This document shows positions 1-9,515 of a stretch of 32,193 nt of DNA, one piece after another. A program made the position numbers and the translations under genes. The stretch covers positions 1 through 32,193 of the forward strand of contig JAFMCI010000023.1 in NCBI GenBank assembly GCA_017857855.1, given 5' to 3'. A model generated the notes under the pieces. The model was not told the origin of the DNA and searched no databases. It was given only the letters and a program-made list of their open reading frames with translations. The stretch comes from Bacteroidia bacterium. GTDB taxonomy: Bacteria; Bacteroidota; Bacteroidia; NS11-12g; UBA9320. Positions within the stretch are counted from its first letter, which is position 1; every line of letters starts with the position of its first letter.

Positions 1-810
1 ATCCATACCTAATGCTATAGCTATAAGTGCAGCGAGCAACGGTTGTAAGTAGATATAGCTGCCGGCAAGCGTGCTGCTGCTGTTTTGTACCGCCCATACA
101 TTGAGTATATAATTTGCAATGGTGACAAATAGCACCACAAAAACCAAGGCAAAAATGGCTTTGTCTGTAAAGCTAGACCAATCTACTGCTACAAACTCGC
201 TATACCCCACCGGCAGTACCAATACAAAACCAATCATAAACATAAAAGCGGTTACGGTAGTAGCCTTGTATTTTTTTAGCAATCTCGCTACGTAGTACAA
301 ATGAAAAGCAAAACTAGATGCATTCAGCATAATCAATAAGTCGCCTATAAATCCGTCACTACTCAGCGAAAAAGTGTCCACTTTCATCAATAAGACAGCA
401 CCCATAAAAGCAATGAATATACCCAAATACACATGGAACTTTATGTGGGTTTTGCTCCCTATGGCAGTATATAAAACTACCATTATAGGAGAAATCATCA
501 TGAGCACACTGGCATTTATGGCTGAAGTCATGCTTAAACCTTTAAAAAAAGCCAACATATTAAGTGCTACCCCAAAAAATGCACATACCGCCAAGTCAAA
601 AAAATCTCGTTTATTTTCAATTTTTTCTCGGTCTACCAAAAAATAATAGGAGCCAAAAAAAAGTGCACCACAACCCACTCTCAAGGTTATAAATGCAAAA
701 GGTGAAATAAACTCTGGCATGGCCCATTTGGCAATAGAATAATTGGCTGCATAGAACAATGCAACGCTAAACATAGCCACGTGAACCCCTATTTTTTTGT
801 TTAATACCAA
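1..810 (-). CDS. EamA/DMT-family transporter, partial (C-terminus runs off window start); start codon uncertain (TTG at 810, ATG at 774, or ATG at 880 if the A10 tract is a frameshift)
   Basis: Minus-strand frame reads LVLNKKIGVHVAMFSVALFYAANYSIAKWAMPEFISPFAFITLRVGCGALFFGSYYFLVDREK...; multiple hydrophobic TM segments typical of EamA. Not in the ORF track because it has no stop inside the window. Confidence 0.85.
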   Translation of the reverse strand, partial: MVLNKKIGVHVAMFSVALFYAANYSIAKWAMPEFISPFAFITLRVGCGALFFGSYYFLVDREKIENKRDFFDLAVCAFFGVALNMLAFFKGLSMTSAINASVLMMISPIMVVLYTAIGSKTHIKFHVYLGIFIAFMGAVLLMKVDTFSLSSDGFIGDLLIMLNASSFAFHLYYVARLLKKYKATTVTAFMFMIGFVLVLPVGYSEFVAVDWSSFTDKAIFALVFVVLFVTIANYILNVWAVQNSSSTLAGSYIYLQPLLAALIAIALGMD

Positions 811-954
811 GGCTGCAAATGACGATTTTTTTTTTCAAAGCTTCACTTATTTTAACGGTGGCGGGTCTACTAAATCTCATCCTTTCGAAATAAAAAGCAG
901 ATTTTCCACATCCTTTATTTTTATGAATGGTATTGGTTTGTTATCCTTGCATTT

Positions 955-1539
955 ATGTATGACTTTATAGCAGGTAAGGTAGATAGAATTACGCCTACAG
1001 AAGTAGTAATCGATTGCAACGGTTTAGGCTACTTACTGCATATTTCACTGAATACCTTTGAGGTACTAAAAGACCAAAAACAGGTAAAGGTTTTCGCGCA
1101 CCTCATTGTACGAGAAGACAGTCATACCCTTTATGGATTTGCAACCACCAATGAACGTCAGTTGTATGTCAAACTTGTTGGTGTGAATGGTGTGGGTCCT
1201 AGTACCGCTCGAATGATATTGAGCAGTATGCGCGTAGATGACGTAGTGAGTGCTATCTCCAACAATAACATAGCTGTATTAAAAACCATAAAAGGAATTG
1301 GACCTAAAGCTGCCCAACGATTGGTAGTAGAGCTCCAAGATAAACTGGGAGGTATTGGTTCTGACGAGGCGTACACCCTGAGTGGTGGCGGCACCCAAAT
1401 GGACGAAGCCATGGAAGCACTTATGGCACTTGGTTTTGCTAAACCTGCTATTGCCAAAATACTGCTAAGAATAAGTGCCGATGCAGGCAATAATGCTACC
1501 ACAGAAGAGTTAATTAAGAAGTCTTTACAATTATTGTAA
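955..1539 (+). CDS. ruvA: Holliday junction branch migration protein RuvA
   Basis: MYDFIAGKVDRITPTEVVIDCNGLGYLLHIS... with HhH motifs (VGVNGVGPSTARMIL, IKGIGPKAAQRLVVEL) and a C-terminal RuvA_C-like domain. Confidence 0.97.
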   Translation: MYDFIAGKVDRITPTEVVIDCNGLGYLLHISLNTFEVLKDQKQVKVFAHLIVREDSHTLYGFATTNERQLYVKLVGVNGVGPSTARMILSSMRVDDVVSAISNNNIAVLKTIKGIGPKAAQRLVVELQDKLGGIGSDEAYTLSGGGTQMDEAMEALMALGFAKPAIAKILLRISADAGNNATTEELIKKSLQLL

Positions 1540-1607
1540 ATTTGTTAGCTAAAAATTAATCAAAGCATATAAGAAGACTATACTTTACAACCAATCAGTA
1601 TTCGCTT

Positions 1608-4600
1608 TTGAAAGAAAGAATTTTAAAAACAAATGTACACAGAGCTCTTATAGCTTTGGTGATATTGGCTGCGTATAGTTTTGGAGATGGCACTGCGTTA
1701 GGACAAGATGAACCCAGACGCACACCCATAGATCTTAAAGATCCACCAAACATTAAGACCACTTATCAATACGATCCTACCACAGGTAATTACCTGGAAA
1801 TAATTACCGTAGGCGGAAAACCACTTGGCTCTCCGCGCGTGCTCACTCCTATGGAGTATTCTAAAGCAAAAGAGCGACAAGATCGCAATGTGTATTACCG
1901 TAAAAAAAGCAATGCAGACAATTACATAAAAGGCGGGGGTTTGATTCCTAAAATTGCCGTTACTCCAGAGATATTTGATAAAGTATTCGGCGGTGGGGTT
2001 ATAGACATTAGACCCACCGGAAGTGCAGAAGTTACCTTTGGTGGTAATTTCAACAAAGTAGAAAACCCTAATTTCCCGGTACGCCAACAACGTAACGGAC
2101 AGTTTGACTTCGGCATGAAAATGCAGCTTAACGTTACCGGCCAAATAGGTGATCGGATGAAGCTGAACTGGAATTACGATACGGAAGCGACTTTTGAGTT
2201 TGAAAACCAAATGAAACTCAACTGGGCCGGAGAAGAAGATGATATCCTCAAAAATATAGAACTAGGGAATGTGAGTCTTCCCCTTAATGGTAGTTTAATT
2301 CAAGGAGGACGAAACCTGTTTGGTGCAAAAACACAACTTCAATTTGGAAAACTTAAAGTAGCCGTAATTGCAACTCAAGATAAAGGCGAAACCAAAGAAA
2401 CACAGGTTACTGGAGGTGCTCAAATCACCAATTACAATATTCAAGCACACAATTACGACGTAAACAGACACTACTTCTTGTCCCAGTATTTTGCCAATAA
2501 TTATAACCAAGCACTTTCAAGACTGCCTGTTATAGCGTCAAATGTGCAGATAAGCTATATTGAGGTTTGGATAACGAATCGTAACAACTCGGTGGGCAAC
2601 ACCCGAAACGTCATGGGTTATATGGACTTAGGTGAAAATGCAGATAATACCTACCGTGATTTCTTGGTGGGCCCTGCCAATGCCTATCCGGACAATTATG
2701 CTACTAGCTTATACCGCGATATTGTAGACAGAAGTACGGAGTTTTGTAACCCTATTGATGGTAGATTGCAATTGGGCACAGACTACGAATGCTTAAGCAA
2801 TGCGCGAAAATTGAATGAAAACGAATTCTCGTACCACCCTACACTAGGTTATTTGTCCCTAAATCAGTCTCTTAACAATGATGAGCTACTTATGGTTGCC
2901 TATACCTACACGATTAATGGCGAAAATCATCAAGTAGGAGACCTTACGGTAAATAATTCCATTTCTACTGGCGACAATAGTCACCTAAACCTTAAGCTAC
3001 TTAAAAATTCTACCATCAAAACGAATTTACCTACATGGAATCTGATGATGAAAAACATCTATTCCTTAAATACGTACAACCTTCAGCAAGAAGATTTTAC
3101 GATGAATGTAGTATATGCGGATGATCCAAGTGGTGCAGACCTAAACTACCTGCCTGTGGATGCCAGCGAAACACGAATTAAAGAAAAACAACTGATCACA
3201 GTTCTGAACCTGGACAAGATAAATAAACAACAAGAAGCAAAGCCTGACGGCGTTTTTGACCTTATAAATGGCGTAACCATAGACGCCACCAAAGGCCGAA
3301 TTATATTTCCTGTTAGAGAACCTTTTGGTGCGTTTTTACGCGAACAGTTTATTGATAAAACCAAGGCCGACTATTATGTGTACGATTCGCTCTACCAAAC
3401 AACCAAGTGGAATGCTGAACAAGATTTAAAGCACAATAAATTTTTCTTACGCGGAACGTTTAAGGGATCATCGTCCGATAAAATAAAACTACAATGTTAT
3501 AACATATCCAAAGGCTCAGTGCGTGTTACGGCTAATGGTAATATGCTAAATGAGGGGTCAGACTATACCGTAGATTATACCATGGGTAATGTTACCATTG
3601 TAAATCAAGGCATACTTAACTCAGGCGCAGCGATCAAAGCGACGTGCGAGAGTAATTCTCTTATCAATATTCAACAAAAATCACTAATTGGTACTCGACT
3701 AGATTACAAACACTCTGATAAATTACTGCTAGGTGGAACCTATATGTACATGAATGAACGTCCACTTACCAATAAAGTAAACATAGGTGAAGAGCCCTTA
3801 CGCAACTCTATTTGGGGCTTAGACGGTTCGTACAATACCGAGTCGCGCTTCTTAACGCGTATGGTAGATAAGCTTCCTTTCATCGAAACCAAAGAGAAGT
3901 CTACCATTAGCATAACCGGAGAATTTGCGCACCTTATACCTCACAAAGCAAAAACGCAAGGTGACAAAGGGACTTCTTATCTTGACGATTTTGAAGGTGC
4001 AGAAACACCTTATGATTTAAAATACGTACGAAGTTGGTATATGGCCAGTACCCCACAAGGGCAACCCGATTTATTCCCAGAGACTACCACATCTTTTAAA
4101 GCAGACAGTGCATACAACAGTAAACGAGCCAAGCTGGCATGGTACAACATTGATCCTGTTTTCCAATCTAAAAGCAACCTTACTCCTGCTAATATTAACA
4201 CCTTACAACAGTCTAATCACTGGGTAAGAACAGTAACGCTTAAAGAACTTTTTGATGAAATAGAACTACAACAAGGTCAGCCACAGCAATTACCAACCCT
4301 AGATTTAAGCTACTATCCAGATGAAAGAGGTCAGTATAACTATAACTCTCAAAACATGGAAGCCGACGGTACACTCAATAATCCAAAAGAGAATTGGGCG
4401 GGTATCATGCGAAGAATAGAAACCAACGATTTTGAAGCTACCAACATAGACTATATAGAAGTGTGGCTTATGGATCCGTTTGTGTATTCCAAACACCAAG
4501 GCACCAAACACAATACAGGTCAGCTATACATCAACTTAGGAAGTGTTTCTGAAGATATAATACCTGACCGAAAAAGATCTGCCGAAAACGGATTACCTGT

Positions 4601-7600
4601 TCCTAATGGGAACTATACCGTAGACTCTGGCAAATACGCATTGACTCCACGTGGACAAATTATCAATAAAGCATTTGACAATGATCCTGCTGCGCGTACT
4701 GCACAAGACATAGGTTTAGATGGCATGAGCGATGAGGTAGAACGAACAAGACTTAAATTTTACCTAGATGGTATTGCAGCCAAACATGGCACGGCGTCTT
4801 TAGCGTACAAAATTGCAGAAGCCGATCCTTCTGCAGATAATTATTTGTACCCGCGGGATCCTGTTTATGACGGCAGTAATGCCATGGTACTTCAACGTTA
4901 TAAAAATTACAACGGTTTTGAGGGCAACAGTACGGTCGATAAATTAGCAGACGGTACTCCAAAATCTGCTAATACCATTCCAGATGACGAAGACATTAAT
5001 CAGGATTACACCGTAAATCTGAATGAGGAATACTACCAATATAAAATTGAGATTTCACCTGATAAGCTTAGAATAGGCGAAAACTTTGTTACCGATTCTA
5101 TTTTCACAGATGCTAATCAAATAGATCCAGGAGCTGAACCCAATAAAATAACCTGGTATCAACTCAAAATACCTATACGCCAATACGAGAAAAAAGTAGG
5201 AGGTATTCAAGATTTTAAATCGATTCGATTTATGAGAATGTACGTAAGTGGCTTTGAAGATAGTCTAGTGCTGCGCTTTGGAAACTTACAATTGGTTCGT
5301 GCAGATTGGAGACGTTACCTCAATACGTTAAAATTCCCGCCGCGCGTTGGTCCGGCTATAGATCCTAACGACCGCACTGAGTTGGTAGTTTCGACGGTTA
5401 ATGTAAACGAAAACAGTAAACGAGTTCCTATACCTTACGTAGTTCCTCCTGGATTTAGTCGTGAGATAGACCCAACCCAACAAGCCAATGTTCAACAAAA
5501 CGAACAATCGCTTTCTATAGCGGTATGTAACTTAGGCAAGGATGATGCCCGTGGAGCGTATAGACCAATAGAATACGATATACGTAACTACAAAAAACTA
5601 AAAATGTTTGTACACGCAGAGTCTCAAGATCCCTTGATACAAAAAGGAGATGTAGTGGCGATTATGCGTATAGGTACTGACTTAGAGAACAACTTTTACC
5701 AATACGAGATTCCACTTACTATCTCGCCCAATGGCAATGCGGATCCGGCTGCGGTTTGGCCTACTGAAAATGAAATACTCATAGAATTAGAAGAGTTTTA
5801 TAGAGTAAAATTGAACAGACAACTAGCTAATAGTGCTAATCCTAACGGATTCTATTCAGAAACCTTAGCAAACGGACATAAAATTAGTATCATTGGATTA
5901 CCAGATTTAAGTAACGTAAGAACCATACTCTTAGGTGTAAAAAATCCAAGTAATGGTAGCAGCGATGCGCTCTGTGCGGAAGTATGGTTTAATGAGTTAC
6001 GCTTGGTGGATTTTGCCAATAAAGGAGGTTATGCTGCAACCACACGAATGGTAGCTAAACTAGCTGATTTTGCTAATGTTGCCGTTTCTGGAAACTACCA
6101 ATCCATTGGTTTTGGCGGTATAGATAAAAAGCTAAATGAGCGTAACATCACCGAGCAAATACAATACGATATAGCTACAAACCTAGAACTAGGTAAATTT
6201 TTCTCCCAGAAATCGGGCATTACGGTACCTATGTTCATAGGCTACAGTGAGAATATTGTTAATCCTAAATTTTATCCTCTAAATCCAGATATATTACTTC
6301 GTACTGCTATTAACAACGCTGAAACGCAAACCGAAAGGGATGCCATTCGTATTGCTGCGCAAGACTATAATAGCCGCTATAGCCTGAACTTTACCAACGT
6401 AAAGAAAAATAAAACCGGTGCAGGTGAATCACACATTTATGATGTGTCCAATTGGAATTACTCATTTGCATATCAGCGTCTTTTTAGAAGAAGCCAGATT
6501 ATAGAGCGCAATGACGTTAAGACTTACAGAACGAGCCTAGCCTATAATTTTTCTCCCAAACCTTTATCGTGGGAACCTTTCAAAAAGTCAATAAAATCAA
6601 AAAAACTAACTCTTATCAAAGATTTTAACGTTGGTTTAAAACCTTCTAATCTTAACTTTAGAATAGAGGTAGACAGAAGGTATGCGGTGTTAAAAAATAG
6701 AGATAACGACAATTTTAAAAGTATAGTTCCGCTTTTGTATGATAAAACCTTTAACATAGGTCGCATTTATGGCGCTAAATGGAATCTGACCAAATCTTTA
6801 TCAGTAGACTATGCCTCTTCTGCTAACTCTTGGGTAGAAGAGCCTTTTGGCGCATTAGATACCCGTGAAAAGAAAGATTCTATGTGGAGAGATTTCTCAT
6901 CACTTGGACAACTCCGGGATTTTAACCAGACCGTAAATGCCAACTACAGTCTTCCATTAAGAAAGATAAAAATGCTGGATTGGATGACGGTAACTACCAG
7001 ATATACCGGAAACTACCAATGGCAAAATGCACCGCCAGCGGCCGTATCATTGGGTAATACCATCCAAAATTCTAGAACAATGGGTGTTACCAGTAACTTG
7101 AATTTCATTTCTTTATACAATAAGGTGCCGTTCTTGAAAAAGGTAAATAAGCCTGCAGCAAGAAAATCAGCGGCTCGGGATGAAGAAGATCCAGATGCCG
7201 TTAATGCCAAGAAAGAAAAAGACGACTTAAGCGCAACAACAAAAGCTATTTTTCAGTTTCTGATGATGCTAAAACAAGCACAAGGCACTTTTACCTTTAC
7301 CGATGGAACAACACTTCCTGGATTTAACAAAACCATCGATTACCTTGGCCAGAACTTTAAAAATAATGCTCCGGGTTTGCCATTTGTCATAGGAGGTCAA
7401 AGTGAAAACTTTAGAAAGACCATAGCAAGAAACGGATTTTTAACCCAAGACACCAACCAAATATCGCGCTATGTGAACTTGCATGGCGTAGATATTAATG
7501 GTAGCGCAACCGTTGAGCCCATCAAAGGATTTAGAATCAACGTTAGTTTTAACAAACGACAAAGTCTAAACATCAATAGTAATTTCAAATACTCAGAAGC

Positions 7601-8639
7601 ACGTGGTACTTTTGAAGATGAATTTTATACAGAAGTAGGAACATTTACTACCTCGTACGGCTCTTGGGCTACCATGTTTGATAAGCTGAACAAAGACTTT
7701 TCTTCTGATGCATTTAACCAGTTTAAAAACAACAGATTTGTTATAGCACAGCGTTTACAAAGTAGGGACTTAGGCGCTGGCGGGGTATATGAGCAACTAT
7801 ATGGTGCGCAGCTAAACGATAAGGATACTTCGGGTTACCCACTTGGTTACTCAGCTGGTCACCCTGAAGTGCTACTTCACTCCTTCTTAGCCGCTTATAC
7901 GGGTAAGAATGCAGGCAATTCTAGCCTCGATGCTTTTAGAAAAATTCCTATACCCAATTGGAGAGTTACTTATAATGGACTGTCACAATTAGACGTTTTC
8001 AAAGATATTTTTAGTAATATTTCTATCACGCACGGTTACAGTTCTACCTTAAATATAGGCACTTACCAAAGACCACAAGATTATGGGAAAGATTCTCTTA
8101 CCATAGGACATGATATAGCAACACAATACCAATATAATAGTGGTGTCTCTATCATAGAAAGACTTACCCCACTTATTGGGATAGATATAACTACCAAAGA
8201 AGGAATAAGCGCCAAGTTTGAATATAAAACCGACCGTAATTTACAAATGAACCTAATTACGCGAACCATGGTTGAAATGCGTAACAAAGAGTTCGTAATA
8301 GGTGCTGGTTACCGAGCTTCCGGTATTCGCTTACCCATCAAGCTAGATGGGAAAAACATATTACTTCGTAATGATTTAAACATCCGTTTTGACTTCTCCA
8401 TTCGCGATGGCGTTACCATCGTAAGAACCATTGATGGAAACGGACCTGGTCAAGACTCCTATATTCCAACCGGCGGTATAAAAACAGTGAGCATAAGACC
8501 GTCCATCGATTACAAGATAAGTGATGCACTTAATTTTAGAATGTTCTATAACAGAAATGCAAATAATCCGGTTACCAGTAACTCATTCCCATCGGCATTA
8601 ACAGACTTTGGGGTAACACTTAGATACAACTTGCAATAG
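1608..8639 (+). CDS. sprA: Cell surface protein SprA (type IX secretion translocon / gliding motility), TTG start
   Basis: 2343-aa ORF immediately downstream of ruvA; SprA-like N-terminus (IDLKDPPNIKTTYQYDPTTGNYLEI...GGGVIDIRPTGSAEVTFGGNFNKVENPNFPVRQQRNGQFDFGMKMQLNVTGQIGDRMKLNWNYDTEATFEFENQMKLNW) and a repeated beta-barrel-like character. Confidence 0.95.
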   Translation: MKERILKTNVHRALIALVILAAYSFGDGTALGQDEPRRTPIDLKDPPNIKTTYQYDPTTGNYLEIITVGGKPLGSPRVLTPMEYSKAKERQDRNVYYRKKSNADNYIKGGGLIPKIAVTPEIFDKVFGGGVIDIRPTGSAEVTFGGNFNKVENPNFPVRQQRNGQFDFGMKMQLNVTGQIGDRMKLNWNYDTEATFEFENQMKLNWAGEEDDILKNIELGNVSLPLNGSLIQGGRNLFGAKTQLQFGKLKVAVIATQDKGETKETQVTGGAQITNYNIQAHNYDVNRHYFLSQYFANNYNQALSRLPVIASNVQISYIEVWITNRNNSVGNTRNVMGYMDLGENADNTYRDFLVGPANAYPDNYATSLYRDIVDRSTEFCNPIDGRLQLGTDYECLSNARKLNENEFSYHPTLGYLSLNQSLNNDELLMVAYTYTINGENHQVGDLTVNNSISTGDNSHLNLKLLKNSTIKTNLPTWNLMMKNIYSLNTYNLQQEDFTMNVVYADDPSGADLNYLPVDASETRIKEKQLITVLNLDKINKQQEAKPDGVFDLINGVTIDATKGRIIFPVREPFGAFLREQFIDKTKADYYVYDSLYQTTKWNAEQDLKHNKFFLRGTFKGSSSDKIKLQCYNISKGSVRVTANGNMLNEGSDYTVDYTMGNVTIVNQGILNSGAAIKATCESNSLINIQQKSLIGTRLDYKHSDKLLLGGTYMYMNERPLTNKVNIGEEPLRNSIWGLDGSYNTESRFLTRMVDKLPFIETKEKSTISITGEFAHLIPHKAKTQGDKGTSYLDDFEGAETPYDLKYVRSWYMASTPQGQPDLFPETTTSFKADSAYNSKRAKLAWYNIDPVFQSKSNLTPANINTLQQSNHWVRTVTLKELFDEIELQQGQPQQLPTLDLSYYPDERGQYNYNSQNMEADGTLNNPKENWAGIMRRIETNDFEATNIDYIEVWLMDPFVYSKHQGTKHNTGQLYINLGSVSEDIIPDRKRSAENGLPVPNGNYTVDSGKYALTPRGQIINKAFDNDPAARTAQDIGLDGMSDEVERTRLKFYLDGIAAKHGTASLAYKIAEADPSADNYLYPRDPVYDGSNAMVLQRYKNYNGFEGNSTVDKLADGTPKSANTIPDDEDINQDYTVNLNEEYYQYKIEISPDKLRIGENFVTDSIFTDANQIDPGAEPNKITWYQLKIPIRQYEKKVGGIQDFKSIRFMRMYVSGFEDSLVLRFGNLQLVRADWRRYLNTLKFPPRVGPAIDPNDRTELVVSTVNVNENSKRVPIPYVVPPGFSREIDPTQQANVQQNEQSLSIAVCNLGKDDARGAYRPIEYDIRNYKKLKMFVHAESQDPLIQKGDVVAIMRIGTDLENNFYQYEIPLTISPNGNADPAAVWPTENEILIELEEFYRVKLNRQLANSANPNGFYSETLANGHKISIIGLPDLSNVRTILLGVKNPSNGSSDALCAEVWFNELRLVDFANKGGYAATTRMVAKLADFANVAVSGNYQSIGFGGIDKKLNERNITEQIQYDIATNLELGKFFSQKSGITVPMFIGYSENIVNPKFYPLNPDILLRTAINNAETQTERDAIRIAAQDYNSRYSLNFTNVKKNKTGAGESHIYDVSNWNYSFAYQRLFRRSQIIERNDVKTYRTSLAYNFSPKPLSWEPFKKSIKSKKLTLIKDFNVGLKPSNLNFRIEVDRRYAVLKNRDNDNFKSIVPLLYDKTFNIGRIYGAKWNLTKSLSVDYASSANSWVEEPFGALDTREKKDSMWRDFSSLGQLRDFNQTVNANYSLPLRKIKMLDWMTVTTRYTGNYQWQNAPPAAVSLGNTIQNSRTMGVTSNLNFISLYNKVPFLKKVNKPAARKSAARDEEDPDAVNAKKEKDDLSATTKAIFQFLMMLKQAQGTFTFTDGTTLPGFNKTIDYLGQNFKNNAPGLPFVIGGQSENFRKTIARNGFLTQDTNQISRYVNLHGVDINGSATVEPIKGFRINVSFNKRQSLNINSNFKYSEARGTFEDEFYTEVGTFTTSYGSWATMFDKLNKDFSSDAFNQFKNNRFVIAQRLQSRDLGAGGVYEQLYGAQLNDKDTSGYPLGYSAGHPEVLLHSFLAAYTGKNAGNSSLDAFRKIPIPNWRVTYNGLSQLDVFKDIFSNISITHGYSSTLNIGTYQRPQDYGKDSLTIGHDIATQYQYNSGVSIIERLTPLIGIDITTKEGISAKFEYKTDRNLQMNLITRTMVEMRNKEFVIGAGYRASGIRLPIKLDGKNILLRNDLNIRFDFSIRDGVTIVRTIDGNGPGQDSYIPTGGIKTVSIRPSIDYKISDALNFRMFYNRNANNPVTSNSFPSALTDFGVTLRYNLQ

Positions 8640-8656
8640 ACCAAAAGAAATATTAC

Positions 8657-8689
8657 AAAAAAGGCGGAGCTAAAGCTCCGCCTTTTTTG
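8657..8689 (+). terminator. Rho-independent terminator downstream of sprA (likely bidirectional)
   Basis: GGCGGAGCT-AA-AGCTCCGCC perfect 9-bp stem flanked by an A-run and T6, between the convergent sprA and DUF4249 genes. Confidence 0.93.
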
Positions 8690-8708
8690 TATCCCGTGTT
8701 TTAACTTC

Positions 8709-9512
8709 TTAATCTATTTTTACGCGTATGGTTCTGGTTATGGCAAATAGCCCTAATCCTCCAGTTATATTATTGGGCAAAGGTCGTGGTTCTGCAAATG
8801 GATTATCCGGATTATAGGTTTGCAGTGCTTTGCCGTACGTGTGATACTCCTTCGAAATTCTAGTTACATTCACAAATAAATCTGCGCTTCCTCCCTGATC
8901 ATCTTTCCATTTATATAGACTAGATTTTAATTTTATGGGAAGATCTAAATTCTCTTCGTTGGTAAAATACTCATTGGTGGCATATGCTGGGAAGGTATCG
9001 CTGGCGTAGCCTGTAAATCCTTCCAATCTAAAATACTGAGGCACATCACGCGCCGGGAATGTAAAGAGTATATTGTACTGTACTTCATAATCCCTAACAA
9101 TGGAATCTACTTTTAAGTCAAAAGCTCCAATGGCTTCAGGTACTTCCACCGTAGAAGTTAAGGTTCCTAAGGTTGGTGTAACCACCTGCAAGATTGCCTC
9201 ACCCGCCGTTAGATTCAGTTTACCGAGGTATTCATAGAGTTCTTCCACTTTACTGTAGGTAAACGTATAGGTATTTGCACCGCTGGAAACAGTTACATCC
9301 GCATCCATTATAACATCGTACTCATTCGATTCAGACGCATTCAAGATGGGCTTACTTTTGGTAATGCGAAATGAATGATATTGTCCATCTACTTCGATAT
9401 TACCAAAGACTACCGCTTTTTGAGGAATTTCCGGTATCGGTACATTTTCTAGAACGGTTTGACACGATGTTATACTAAGAATTAACGCTGTGTATATCCA
9501 AAAATTTTTCAT
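8709..9512 (-). CDS. DUF4249-family lipoprotein
   Basis: Lipoprotein signal MKNFWIYTALILSITSC; length and sequence character of DUF4249; directly downstream of a TonB-dependent receptor, the usual arrangement. Confidence 0.82.
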   Translation of the reverse strand: MKNFWIYTALILSITSCQTVLENVPIPEIPQKAVVFGNIEVDGQYHSFRITKSKPILNASESNEYDVIMDADVTVSSGANTYTFTYSKVEELYEYLGKLNLTAGEAILQVVTPTLGTLTSTVEVPEAIGAFDLKVDSIVRDYEVQYNILFTFPARDVPQYFRLEGFTGYASDTFPAYATNEYFTNEENLDLPIKLKSSLYKWKDDQGGSADLFVNVTRISKEYHTYGKALQTYNPDNPFAEPRPLPNNITGGLGLFAITRTIRVKID

Positions 9513-9515
9513 GAT

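Noticed and set aside
374-646. 90-aa plus-strand ORF
   Set aside because: Antisense to the clearly protein-like EamA transporter frame at the window start; composition is not independently convincing.
1158-1502. 114-aa minus-strand ORF
   Set aside because: Lies entirely antisense within ruvA; shadow ORF.
1698-2210. 170-aa minus-strand ORF (and other minus ORFs inside sprA up to 8287)
   Set aside because: Antisense to the very strong sprA frame; no recognisable motifs.
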